This document shows, in pieces, positions 1 to 8,756 of a stretch of DNA of 64,000 nucleotides. The notes beneath the pieces were generated by a model. It saw only the letters and a program-made list of their open reading frames with translations. It was not told the DNA's origin and made no database searches. Location of the stretch: assembly GCA_946415645.1 (NCBI GenBank), contig CAMKTJ010000009.1, forward strand, positions 1 through 64,000, in the 5' to 3' direction. The position numbers were made by a program, and so were the translations under genes. Position 1 is the stretch's first letter. Each line of letters begins with the position of its first letter. Source of the stretch: an uncultured Prevotellaceae bacterium. GTDB lineage: Bacteria; Bacteroidota; Bacteroidia; Bacteroidales; Bacteroidaceae.

Positions 1-145
1 CGAATAAGCGAGCGGAATACAAAATAAATCTTGTTTATTTTTATTCCCGAGCGTGAGTAATTAAGAGACGTAGTCTCAAAGTTCCGAATAAGCGAGCGGA
101 ATACAAAATAAATCTTGTTTATTTTTATTCCCGAGCATGAGTAAT
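1..145. repeat. Tandem repeat, about 84-bp period, nearly two copies, each with an AT-rich hairpin; may extend left of the window
   Basis: cgaataagcgagcggaatacaaaataaatcttgtttatttttattcccgagc(g/a)tgagtaat occurs at 1 and again at 85; inner stem GGAATAcAAAATAAA-tcttg-TTTATTTTtATTCC. Confidence 0.9.
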
Positions 146-149
146 ACAA

Positions 150-205
150 AACTATTTACTGCCTAACTGCGAAAATAAAATTCCCTAGTTAGGCTGTAAA
201 TAGTT
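150..205 (-). terminator. Long hairpin (19-bp arms, one mismatch, 18-nt loop) downstream of the S41 peptidase gene; shares arm core and loop with 3935-3976
   Basis: aactatttactgcctaact (150-168) versus agttaggctgtaaatagtt (187-205). Confidence 0.7.
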
Positions 206-252
206 GTCAATTATTTTATTCTATTCTAAAAGGCTGATAAAGATACCGACAG

Positions 253-2265
253 CTAGCTGTTTTTGTGTATAATATCTAGTGCACGTTTTAGAATTACGTC
301 CTCTGAAGAGAAGAAGACTTCCTCTTGTGTCAAGGGAACTTCATAGTCGGGAAGCAGACCACGACCGTAGGGGAAACGTTCTGACACATTAGTTGCCGTG
401 ATGGCCTTGACGAGCGGTAAATGATATTCAATGTGTGTGTTGGGTAGGAACAGGCGGGCAAACTTCAAGGCGGTCATGTAATGATAGGCCGTTGCAGTCT
501 CACGTCCAATGGTCTTAGCACGACCGGCACGCACCAGATGGGCGGGGAAGTCGGTGGCTGCACTAATGGAGCCCTCGTTGGTCAGTACATAAATCTTCCC
601 TTTGTAGATGGCATCATTTTTCTGGGGCTGTGCAGAGGTCTGTGTCTCAGAGAATGCGTCCTTGTTATAAAATCCGTCTTTTCCCTCTATCTTCACAAAG
701 TCCTCGAATGGGGTCATGTCCTTACTCCAGTTGTAGCAGTGGTTAAAGCTTCGATAAGTAGTATTACTGTTTACCATCTGTCGGTTGAACATTGCGGGTT
801 TCTCAAAGAGGAACATATTCAGTAATATCCCCTCGCAGTCAGCACTGCCACCAGGATTGTCTCGTACGTCTATAATCAGGTTGGGTACCTGGGCATGAGC
901 ACGAAGGCTGTCTGCTATATTGTCCATCTGCACCTCGTTCAGTTGGAAGTGAGCCAACGTCAGCAGGGCTGTTTTGTCATCCAGCATCTTAAAGCTCCAG
1001 TCTTCTTTTCTGTTCTGGTTCTTATGCACGTAGTAGGCTACGGGACCGGTGGGCTGTGGCGTGTAGCCCTTGACTTGGTTGCGTTTCAGGAAAGGAACAT
1101 CCACGCTGGTGCCATCGGTAAAGGTCAGGTGCGCTCCCGTACCGGTGAATGTGTCGTCGTACTGTCCCCACCAGTTGGCGAGCACCTGTATGGCAACCGT
1201 TGATTCTACTTTTGCGTCAAAATATTCGGTCTTCAGACGGTGATGAGCTGCCTGTTCCTTGGCAGAGAATTCGTTAATGGTAGCCACCTCCTTGCCAATA
1301 TACTCCTCATAGCCGGGCTGTACCTGACGCACAAACATACGGTCGCCCAGTGTGCAGAGCATGATGGCCGGGTACTGTACGTTGTTACTGGGATTGGGAA
1401 ATGGGTTGGATGATTGTCGCCAAGCGTGGCTGTCATGCATGAAACGGGCCGTGAAGGCGTCACCTACTATGTCGTAGAGCGTGGTGAAGCTGACTTCATC
1501 TGCGTCCAGCTTTGCTTTGCAATCGCGGACGAATGCCTCTTCCTGTTTTGGTGTAATAATTTCGTGGTAAGTAGGAACACATTCCCGAAGGCTCTCCATG
1601 AAGAAGTCAAAGTCCTCATTGGCCTGTTCTCTAGTAAGCTTCTCAGGTGGTGTGAATTCCTCCCCCACCTTAAAGGTCGTCTGCAGGCCGAAGGGTGTCA
1701 TTGGGTCGATGACTCCCTTCTTTTCTATCTCCAGGCTGATGTGCGGACCGTTTATTTTCTCGTACACATAGCTGACGGTGCCTAGCACCGTGCCGGCCTT
1801 TACGCGCTGACCCGATTTGAATTCCGTGTTACCGCGCAAGCCGTGGAAGTTTATCTTGCGGCCATCGTCCAACGTCAGCGTCAGGCATCCGTTGATGTAT
1901 TTCCTAGGGTCGCGCACATCGGGGTCTGCCTCCATCTTCTTACGAAGGGCGTCAAAGGATCTGTCGTCGTCGAAGCCATAGGCTGTACAGCGGAAAAGCC
2001 CAGGGCAATAGATCAGTGATGGGCCACTGACCATTCCGTCGGCCGGAGCAATAACCTCCGTGCCTTCTTTGGCACCGATGACCAGATTGCCGAAGTTAAC
2101 CTCGTGGTCTAATGGGTCCTGTGGGCGCAGTAGGATGTTTGTTCCTGCTTTTTGTCCCTTGATGGGCCATAATAGCGGACTCTCGGTTTGTGCATTGCTT
2201 GCAAATGAGCACAAGAGGATTGGGATGAGGGCAACAGCCTTCATCAAGAATAAGTGATGTCTCAT
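253..2265 (-). CDS. Secreted protein with N-terminal M23/LytM-like domain and C-terminal S41 (C-terminal processing) peptidase domain
   Basis: 670-aa ORF with signal peptide; GPHISLEI and FHGLRG (M23-like); LIIDVRDNPGGSADC and NEGSISAATDF (S41-like). Confidence 0.75.
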   Translation of the reverse strand: MRHHLFLMKAVALIPILLCSFASNAQTESPLLWPIKGQKAGTNILLRPQDPLDHEVNFGNLVIGAKEGTEVIAPADGMVSGPSLIYCPGLFRCTAYGFDDDRSFDALRKKMEADPDVRDPRKYINGCLTLTLDDGRKINFHGLRGNTEFKSGQRVKAGTVLGTVSYVYEKINGPHISLEIEKKGVIDPMTPFGLQTTFKVGEEFTPPEKLTREQANEDFDFFMESLRECVPTYHEIITPKQEEAFVRDCKAKLDADEVSFTTLYDIVGDAFTARFMHDSHAWRQSSNPFPNPSNNVQYPAIMLCTLGDRMFVRQVQPGYEEYIGKEVATINEFSAKEQAAHHRLKTEYFDAKVESTVAIQVLANWWGQYDDTFTGTGAHLTFTDGTSVDVPFLKRNQVKGYTPQPTGPVAYYVHKNQNRKEDWSFKMLDDKTALLTLAHFQLNEVQMDNIADSLRAHAQVPNLIIDVRDNPGGSADCEGILLNMFLFEKPAMFNRQMVNSNTTYRSFNHCYNWSKDMTPFEDFVKIEGKDGFYNKDAFSETQTSAQPQKNDAIYKGKIYVLTNEGSISAATDFPAHLVRAGRAKTIGRETATAYHYMTALKFARLFLPNTHIEYHLPLVKAITATNVSERFPYGRGLLPDYEVPLTQEEVFFSSEDVILKRALDIIHKNS

Positions 2266-2283
2266 AAGATTAAGTTTAAGAAA

Positions 2284-3303
2284 TTATTTTTGGTTTATCA
2301 GCTCATAATTCGTTACACCGTTCTCGCGCATCAGTTTCTTGAGGCGATTGATATGCTCCAGAGAAACACCTTTGCAGACATTCACACGTACATGATGGTC
2401 CTTTCGGATGGCAACTTCCTCAAGTTTCATGCTGATATTCTCAACTTTGTCTGTCCACGAGGTGTATACGTAATCCTTCCAGTCATAGCTATCACGAATG
2501 CCTTCTTTGACGTATATAGAAGAACGTATCTTAGCTTCTTTCGGTGGTGTACCCGTTAGCAGAATGCTCAAATCCGGGTTGATATTGCCTTTTACGCCTA
2601 AAGGAATCTGCACGGGTTTAGTACTAAGGTGTACTGTTCCGTAACCTTCCTCATTGTAGTGAATCTCCATCTTTTTCAATGCAGAAGCGGGTAAGTCGGG
2701 AAGTTTGTGGATATCCAGCATCTTACCATCAAGTCTGACGGTTGTATACTTTACCCTAAACATATAGGGCATTTTGCAGATAGGATGTTCTTCTATGTAG
2801 GAATCGTTGTCATTAATAACCCATGTTCCTTTGCACCATGTTACGCAAATGCCGTCTCCAATTCTTTTCTTTTGCCATTCAGCTGCGTCTTTTGGTAGAA
2901 TGAATGCCATCAGCATTTTCTTGTCGGCAAATTTCTTGTCTACTTTTGGCTCTTCTGTTTGGTTGGAAGTTATTGTGACATGATAGGTGGCGAAGGCTAT
3001 GCCCGAAAGCATGATGATGGCTATGAACGAAGCTGCTACCTTAAAAAGTAAAGAGTGAAGAGCGAAGAGTGAAGAATTGGGTTCGATCTTTTCGCTCTTA
3101 GCAACTGGTGAATGCTTGGGACGTAGAAGTCTTGCTGTTGTTTGTAGGCTCTCGTAGTATGCTTTGCATTCAGCGCACTGGCTGATGTGCTTCTTGCACT
3201 CAGCTTTGATTTGTGGATCAACGTCCTTGTCAAAGAGGTCAATCACTATGTTTCTGAAATCCTTGCAATCCATAGTTAATTGTATTATAGGTTTATACAG
3301 CAA
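2284..3303 (-). CDS. Putative anti-sigma factor: zinc-finger-like N-terminus, one TM segment, ExbD-like C-terminus; likely start at 3273 (MDCKDF)
   Basis: Adjacent to an ECF sigma factor; KKHISQCAECKAYYE motif; single hydrophobic segment FKVAASFIAIIMLSGIAFATY. Confidence 0.65.
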   Translation of the reverse strand: MLYKPIIQLTMDCKDFRNIVIDLFDKDVDPQIKAECKKHISQCAECKAYYESLQTTARLLRPKHSPVAKSEKIEPNSSLFALHSLLFKVAASFIAIIMLSGIAFATYHVTITSNQTEEPKVDKKFADKKMLMAFILPKDAAEWQKKRIGDGICVTWCKGTWVINDNDSYIEEHPICKMPYMFRVKYTTVRLDGKMLDIHKLPDLPASALKKMEIHYNEEGYGTVHLSTKPVQIPLGVKGNINPDLSILLTGTPPKEAKIRSSIYVKEGIRDSYDWKDYVYTSWTDKVENISMKLEEVAIRKDHHVRVNVCKGVSLEHINRLKKLMRENGVTNYELINQK

Positions 3304-3808
3304 GAGAGGTGCGCATCCCTCGTTTTATCTTTTCTAATCCGTATGCGAAGCGTGACTTGGCTGTTGTGAGCGGAATGCTCAGAATATCGGCAATCTCCTG
3401 AAAGCTCTTGTCACCGAAGAAGCGCAGTCGGATGATCTCAGCTTGCTCGTCGGGAATCTCTGACAGCAGTTGGTTGATACGACGGAACTCCTGTTCAAAG
3501 TCTTCCGTTTCAGGCTCAATAGGGTCGGGTAGTCCGTCAATGGGGATGGTCAGGGTACGTTTGGCTTCGCGTTGCCGACTAATGCAGAGGTTGGCCAGCG
3601 TGCGATATAGGTAAGCCGTCAGGTTCTTGATGTCCTCACGTTTTTCAGTCAGCCGTTGTTGCATCTTGACGAATACATCCTGTACGGCATCCTCCGCATC
3701 TTCTATGTTACCCAGACGATAGCAGGCGTATTGCAACAGCCCATTGCGCTCCGCTTCCATCATCTGTTCCGTTTCCTTGGATTTGTGATTAAGTTTAAAA
3801 AGAATCAT
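3293..3808 (-). CDS. ECF-family RNA polymerase sigma factor
   Basis: 171 aa; region 2 ACYRLGNIEDAEDAVQDVFVKM and region 4 EIIRLRFFGDKSFQEIADILSIPLTTAKSRFAYGLEKIK. Confidence 0.92.
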   Translation of the reverse strand: MILFKLNHKSKETEQMMEAERNGLLQYACYRLGNIEDAEDAVQDVFVKMQQRLTEKREDIKNLTAYLYRTLANLCISRQREAKRTLTIPIDGLPDPIEPETEDFEQEFRRINQLLSEIPDEQAEIIRLRFFGDKSFQEIADILSIPLTTAKSRFAYGLEKIKRGMRTSLAV

Positions 3809-3934
3809 TATTTTGCTGTCTTTTTACCTATATGACGCAAAATTAAGTAAAAAGACTTAAAACTTGGATTTTTTTTTAGAAAAATCAGAATAATTCTGAT
3901 ACCTACGCAGTTTTCCTGACTAGTTAGAAAAAAA

Positions 3935-3976
3935 TACTGCCTAACTGAGAAAATATAATTCCCTAGTTAGGCAGTA
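3935..3976 (-). terminator. 12-bp perfect inverted repeat downstream of oadB; second copy of the conserved-loop hairpin at 150-205
   Basis: tactgcctaact (3935-3946) / agttaggcagta (3965-3976), loop gagaaaatataattccct. Confidence 0.65.
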
Positions 3977-4003
3977 AAATATGTTAGTTACTATGTCTAA
4001 GTA

Positions 4004-5260
4004 TTATCCTAAGAAGCTGATGAGTACACCTGCGGCAACGGCTGAACCGATAACGCCAGAGATGTTAGAACTCATACAGTAGTTGAGGACGTGGTTCTTG
4101 GGATCGTACTTGGTGCTGATACCGTTGCAGACACGGCTGGCCATAGGAACGGCACTAAGACCTGTTGCACCGATAAGCGGATTGATCTTCTTCTTGGCGA
4201 AGAGGTTCCAAACCTTAACCATGCAGATACCGCTGGCAATACTGAGGGCGAAGGCACAGAAACCACCGGCAACAATACCCAGTGTCTGTACGTTGATGAA
4301 GGCATCTACCGTCATGGTGGCACCTACGCAGAGGCCCAGGAAGATGGTGGCTGCATTCATGATGCCATTGCTGGCTGCATCGAAGAGGCGGTTGGTGTCG
4401 TTACCAATCTCCTTAACGAGATTACCGAACATGAGCATACCAACCAAGCTGACAGCTGTGGGAACAAAGATTGCCACGATGGTGGTAACAGCGATGGGGA
4501 AGATAATCTTTAGTACACGAATGTTCTTAATCTCCAATGCATCGGGATAAAGTTTATCCTGCTCCTTCATGTTGATGCGCAGTTCCTTCTCAGAGCAAAG
4601 CAACTTCACAACCAAAGGTATGATTACAGGAACCAAGGCCATATAGCTGTAGGCTGCAATGGCGATGGGACCCAGCAAGTGGGGAGCCAGCTTGATAGTG
4701 GTAAAGATAGCGGTAGGACCGTCAGCACCACCGATAATACCCAGTGAACCAGCCTCCTGAGGAGTAAAGCCTACCAGCAGGGCTACCAACAGTACGGCAA
4801 AGATACCCATCTGGGCTGCGGCACCGAAGATAGCCAACTTCAGGTTGCGAAGCATGGGGCCGAAGTCGGTGAGCGCACCTACACCCATGAAGATGATGGG
4901 GGGCAGCAGACCGCTCTTGATGAGGGCATAGTAGAGGTAGTTCATCAGACCCAGGTCGTGGGCAATCTCATGCAGGGGCATTTCGTAGATGTTACGCATG
5001 GTGGTAACGCCGTTAATGGTAACGGGTACCATACCCTCGCTATTGGCCTGCAGAACACCCATACCGCCACCGGGGAAGTTGGCAATGAGTACTCCGAAAG
5101 CTATGGGCACGAGCAACAGGGGCTCGTACTTCTTGACGATGCCCAGATAGAGCAACGTAAAGGCAAGCAGGTACATGACGATGAACAGGGGATTCTCTGC
5201 GATGGCGGAGAAAGCTGTCATCTGGTACAGCTTGTCAAGGATGTCATATATCATTTCCAT
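4004..5260 (-). CDS. oadB: Sodium-translocating (oxaloacetate) decarboxylase beta subunit
   Basis: 418-aa polytopic membrane protein; GGADGPTAIF and SNISGVIGSAVAAG motifs; adjacent to oadA and oadG. Confidence 0.92.
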   Translation of the reverse strand: MEMIYDILDKLYQMTAFSAIAENPLFIVMYLLAFTLLYLGIVKKYEPLLLVPIAFGVLIANFPGGGMGVLQANSEGMVPVTINGVTTMRNIYEMPLHEIAHDLGLMNYLYYALIKSGLLPPIIFMGVGALTDFGPMLRNLKLAIFGAAAQMGIFAVLLVALLVGFTPQEAGSLGIIGGADGPTAIFTTIKLAPHLLGPIAIAAYSYMALVPVIIPLVVKLLCSEKELRINMKEQDKLYPDALEIKNIRVLKIIFPIAVTTIVAIFVPTAVSLVGMLMFGNLVKEIGNDTNRLFDAASNGIMNAATIFLGLCVGATMTVDAFINVQTLGIVAGGFCAFALSIASGICMVKVWNLFAKKKINPLIGATGLSAVPMASRVCNGISTKYDPKNHVLNYCMSSNISGVIGSAVAAGVLISFLG

Positions 5261-5271
5261 GTTTCTTCCTC

Positions 5272-7113
5272 TTAAGCTATCTTCATAATGGGATCGTCCT
5301 CTTCTACAGCATCGCCGCTGTTAACAAGGATAGCGGTGATAACGCCGGCCTTGTCAGCGCGGATGGCGTTGAAGGTCTTCATTGCCTCGATGTAACCCAG
5401 TACGTCACCTTCCTGTACGCTGTCGCCGACCTTCTTGGGAGTTTCTGAGTTATCCTTTACCAGGTAGAACTTACCTTCCAGGGGAGCCAAAAGGTCCTGA
5501 CCCTCGCCAGCAGGTGCAGCGGCGCCTGCAGCAGGAGCAGCTGTAGCAGCAGGAGCCTCGTTGCCGTAAGCGATGTTCACCTCGTAGGTCTGACCGTTCA
5601 CGCTAACCTTGATCTGCTTGGGCAGTTCAGCGCCTGCAGCAGGAGCGTTCTTCTTGGCCTTACGCTCTGCAAGGTCCTTCTCGAAGTCAGCCTTAGCCTT
5701 ACCGCTCTTATAAGCTCGGTACTGTTCGGGGTGCATAGCCAACTCAAAGAGCTCCTCGTTGTCTTCGCCCAGCTCCCAGCCGTTCTCCTGCATTTCCTTC
5801 TTGAAGTCTTCCAACTTGTCGGGATAGTAGCTCTGAGGATCATTGGTCTCGAACTCACGACCTTCGGCCTTAGCCATTTCAACCAATTCCTGAGCAACGG
5901 GGCCAGGCAGTTGACCGCTCTTGCCAAGGATCATATCCCAGATATTGTCGGCAATCATGCTCCAACGCTCCTTGCCCTTCTCCATCTGGATAACGTTCAT
6001 CAGAGCCAAGTTCTTAACATACTGGCTGAATGGAGTTACCAAGCAGGGGTAACCAACCTTAGGCCATACGTAAGCAACCTCATCGAATAGTTTCACCAAG
6101 AGCTGGTCTGTTGTCAGCTCGGGCTGGTTGTTCTTCACCTTCCACTTGTTCAGTGACTTCAGGTTGTCCTCGAGGTCAGTCATCAGTGAACCCATCATAC
6201 CGCCGGGCAGACCGGGCTTAACAAGCAGTGAGTTGTTGATGTGGTTGAGAGCGGGGATATAGTAGCCCAAGAAGTCGTCGTACATCTCCTGAATGAGGGT
6301 ACGAGCCTCCATGTAAGCTTCCATATTGATTTCCTTTACCTTGAAGCCGGCATCCTTCAGCATCTCCTGAACGGCGATGATGTCTGCGTGACCGGTACCC
6401 CAAGAGAGAGGAGACATTGCAGTGTCGATGTAATCGCAACCAGCCTTGGCAACCTCCAGAATGCTAGCCATGCAGAAGCCAGGGCCAGCGTGAGAGTGGT
6501 ACTGGATAACGATGTCTTCCTTCAAAGCCTTGATGCCGGCAACAATCTTGCCCAGGGAAACAGGACGACCAATACCGGCCATATCCTTCAAGCAGATTTC
6601 ATCGGCACCAGCCTCGATGAAGGTTTTAGCCAAATTCACATAGTACTCAACAGTGTGAATGGGGCTGTATGTAATACAGAGGCTGGCCTGAGCAATCATG
6701 CCTGCCTCTTTTGCATACTGAATTGAGGGGATTACGTTACGTGTGTCGTTCAGACCGCAGAAAATACGGGTGATGTCTGTACCCTGAGCCTTCTTGACCT
6801 TGTAGAAGAGCTTACGTACATCCTTGGGACATGGACTCATGCGCAGACCATTCAGAGCGCGGTCCAGCATGTGAGTTTGAATACCTGCTTCGTGGAAGGG
6901 CTTTGTCCACTCGCGAACACTCTTGTTAGGGTTCTCGCCATATAGGAGGTTAACTTGCTCAAAACCACCGCCGTTTGTCTCAACGCGGTCAAAACATCCC
7001 ATCTTGATAATAGCAGGGGCCACCTTTACCAACTGATCTACGCGGGGCTGATATTTACCAGCACTCTGCCACATATCGCGGAAGACCAGACTAAACTTAA
7101 CTTCTTTTTTCAT
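5272..7113 (-). CDS. oadA: Oxaloacetate decarboxylase alpha subunit with C-terminal biotinyl domain
   Basis: 613 aa; carboxyltransferase domain (FSLVFRDMWQS..., DTAMSPLSWGTGH) plus Ala/Pro-rich linker and biotin attachment site EAMKTF. Confidence 0.92.
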   Translation of the reverse strand: MKKEVKFSLVFRDMWQSAGKYQPRVDQLVKVAPAIIKMGCFDRVETNGGGFEQVNLLYGENPNKSVREWTKPFHEAGIQTHMLDRALNGLRMSPCPKDVRKLFYKVKKAQGTDITRIFCGLNDTRNVIPSIQYAKEAGMIAQASLCITYSPIHTVEYYVNLAKTFIEAGADEICLKDMAGIGRPVSLGKIVAGIKALKEDIVIQYHSHAGPGFCMASILEVAKAGCDYIDTAMSPLSWGTGHADIIAVQEMLKDAGFKVKEINMEAYMEARTLIQEMYDDFLGYYIPALNHINNSLLVKPGLPGGMMGSLMTDLEDNLKSLNKWKVKNNQPELTTDQLLVKLFDEVAYVWPKVGYPCLVTPFSQYVKNLALMNVIQMEKGKERWSMIADNIWDMILGKSGQLPGPVAQELVEMAKAEGREFETNDPQSYYPDKLEDFKKEMQENGWELGEDNEELFELAMHPEQYRAYKSGKAKADFEKDLAERKAKKNAPAAGAELPKQIKVSVNGQTYEVNIAYGNEAPAATAAPAAGAAAPAGEGQDLLAPLEGKFYLVKDNSETPKKVGDSVQEGDVLGYIEAMKTFNAIRADKAGVITAILVNSGDAVEEDDPIMKIA

Positions 7114-7168
7114 TTACGTTATCTTGATTATTTTTACCTTTTCTATATTCTTTAAAAAACTCCTTGTC

Positions 7169-7426
7169 TTATATCTTCTTTGCAGAGGTAACGTGACCTT
7201 TTCCGCCGGTTATCTGGCTGACAACCTGCTGAAGGATAGCCATTGTACCTCCGTCAACAACTGCAGATGTTGCTGCGCCTTTCTTGGGAGTTGCTATTTC
7301 TTCGGGAGCAATCTTGTTAACGACCTTGATAAGGAGTTTTCCACCCCAAATGACTATCAACAAGATAAGGAATACCGTGCTCATGCCAACAATCATGAGC
7401 TCAAAACCAATACCTAAATTTTCCAT
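7169..7426 (-). CDS. oadG: Oxaloacetate decarboxylase gamma subunit
   Basis: 85 aa, one N-terminal TM segment, immediately upstream of oadA/oadB. Confidence 0.8.
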   Translation of the reverse strand: MENLGIGFELMIVGMSTVFLILLIVIWGGKLLIKVVNKIAPEEIATPKKGAATSAVVDGGTMAILQQVVSQITGGKGHVTSAKKI

Positions 7427-7450
7427 ATTTGTAGTGTTAAATTGAAATTT

Positions 7451-7496
7451 GCCGCAAAATTACTCAAAAAATCTTCAATTTGAGCATTTTTGCGGC
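7451..7496 (-). terminator. 18-bp imperfect hairpin downstream of the dnaA operon
   Basis: gccgcaaaattactcaaa (7451-7468) / tttgagcatttttgcggc (7479-7496), two mismatches. Confidence 0.6.
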
Positions 7497-7523
7497 AAAA
7501 AGTTATCAGCGTGAGAGAATTTT

Positions 7524-8756
7524 TTATTCCTCTTCTGGTAGTTCTTCCTGTTGAGACTCAGGTAAATACTTCCTAAGCACGCGTGCGACACCAACTTTCC
7601 AAGAGTTGATGCTGTCGTTTTCCAGCTGCAGGGAGGTGACCAGACGGATAACATGGTCAATGGGCATGCGGTAACGTAGTACGCCACTAATGAGCTTGGC
7701 GTAATCCCAATACTCGGGGTTGAACTTCTCGCTTAGACCCTCGATGGTGGTCTTGTAGCCACGTTTGTTGGTGAACTGAAAGTCGTATCGTTTCTGTCCA
7801 TCCCTCTCTATGTGTTTGATAATGCGTCCGTTGGTTACGCTCTTGGGCAGGGCAATGCCTTCCTCGTCGTCCATCAGACCAGTGAATATCTCGTAGGGTA
7901 GTCCGTCAAGGAAACCGACAAAAGCTACCCATTTCTCTTTCTTGTTCTGGAACCTTACGACATCGCACTCCAGTACATCGGGTCTTGTCTCAACTACAGA
8001 GAGAATAGGGGCACTGTCGGGTTTAATGAACCCTTGGTGGAGTAGAGTGTCAAGCATGCCTTGTGACATCAACTCGTTGTCTTTTTTTGTGTAACGGATG
8101 TCCGTGAACACCTGAGCCAGTGTTTCCTTGTTGTTGATTTCCACAAAGTGCTTGTTCTCTTCTAACGCTTCCTTGTATGAATAGAAGTTATTGATAGACA
8201 TCTCGGAATAGGGCTGGTAAACCTCAGAGTGTACAAAGGACTTCAGTGGCAGACGGTCTGACTGGGCGGGTGACTCGTTGGGCCATCCTATGGTCAGGGT
8301 TGCAACGGGGAACACCAATTGGGGCAGTTGTAATACCTCAATAATTTGCTGAGGCATATAAATGGTAGTGCCCAGGAAACAGATACCCAGCCCTTCTTCC
8401 TCCGCTAGGTTGCAGAATGTCTGTGTGTACAATAGGGCATCTGTGGCTGCATTCATGAAACTGAGCAGGTTGTTGTAGCCTGGTGCAGCGTTACGGCATT
8501 CGCACCAATCTGTGGTGCGACGGAAGTCGGCGCAGATGGTAAGCACTACGGGGGCCTCTGTTACCATAGGTTGGTTGAAGTGTGCCTGAGCCAGTTTTTT
8601 CTTCATTTCTGCACTACGGGTTACCACAACGCTATACAGTTGCAGGTTGCCCATGGTCTGCGTTCTAGAAGCTTCTTCTAATAACCGATTCAGCAGCTCA
8701 TCTGAGATGGGCTGCTGAGTGTATTTGCGGATTGTCCTTCTTTCCTTAATGTTCAT
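7524..8756 (-). CDS. Nitroreductase-family protein fused to the C-terminal domain of class II (B12-dependent) ribonucleotide reductase NrdJ
   Basis: Residues about 1-255: FMN nitroreductase (RRTIRKYTQQPI, CFLGTTIY, KETLAQVFTDIRYTKKDN). Residues about 257-399: RPDVLECDVVRFQNKKEKWVAFVGFLDGLPYEIFTGL...KRYDFQFTNKRGYKTTIEGLSEKFNPEYWDYAKLISGVLRYRMPIDHVI, strongly resembling Bacteroidales NrdJ C-termini. Confidence 0.85.
   Translation of the reverse strand: MNIKERRTIRKYTQQPISDELLNRLLEEASRTQTMGNLQLYSVVVTRSAEMKKKLAQAHFNQPMVTEAPVVLTICADFRRTTDWCECRNAAPGYNNLLSFMNAATDALLYTQTFCNLAEEEGLGICFLGTTIYMPQQIIEVLQLPQLVFPVATLTIGWPNESPAQSDRLPLKSFVHSEVYQPYSEMSINNFYSYKEALEENKHFVEINNKETLAQVFTDIRYTKKDNELMSQGMLDTLLHQGFIKPDSAPILSVVETRPDVLECDVVRFQNKKEKWVAFVGFLDGLPYEIFTGLMDDEEGIALPKSVTNGRIIKHIERDGQKRYDFQFTNKRGYKTTIEGLSEKFNPEYWDYAKLISGVLRYRMPIDHVIRLVTSLQLENDSINSWKVGVARVLRKYLPESQQEELPEEE

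Noticed and set aside
3036-3242. 68-aa minus-strand ORF inside the anti-sigma gene
   Set aside because: Out-of-frame overlap containing the same low-complexity repeat; no support as a gene.
5272-7113. Biotin site EAMKTF instead of EAMKM as a possible loss of biotinylation
   Set aside because: The key Met-Lys is retained and variation after Lys occurs in functional biotinyl domains; not unusual enough to report.
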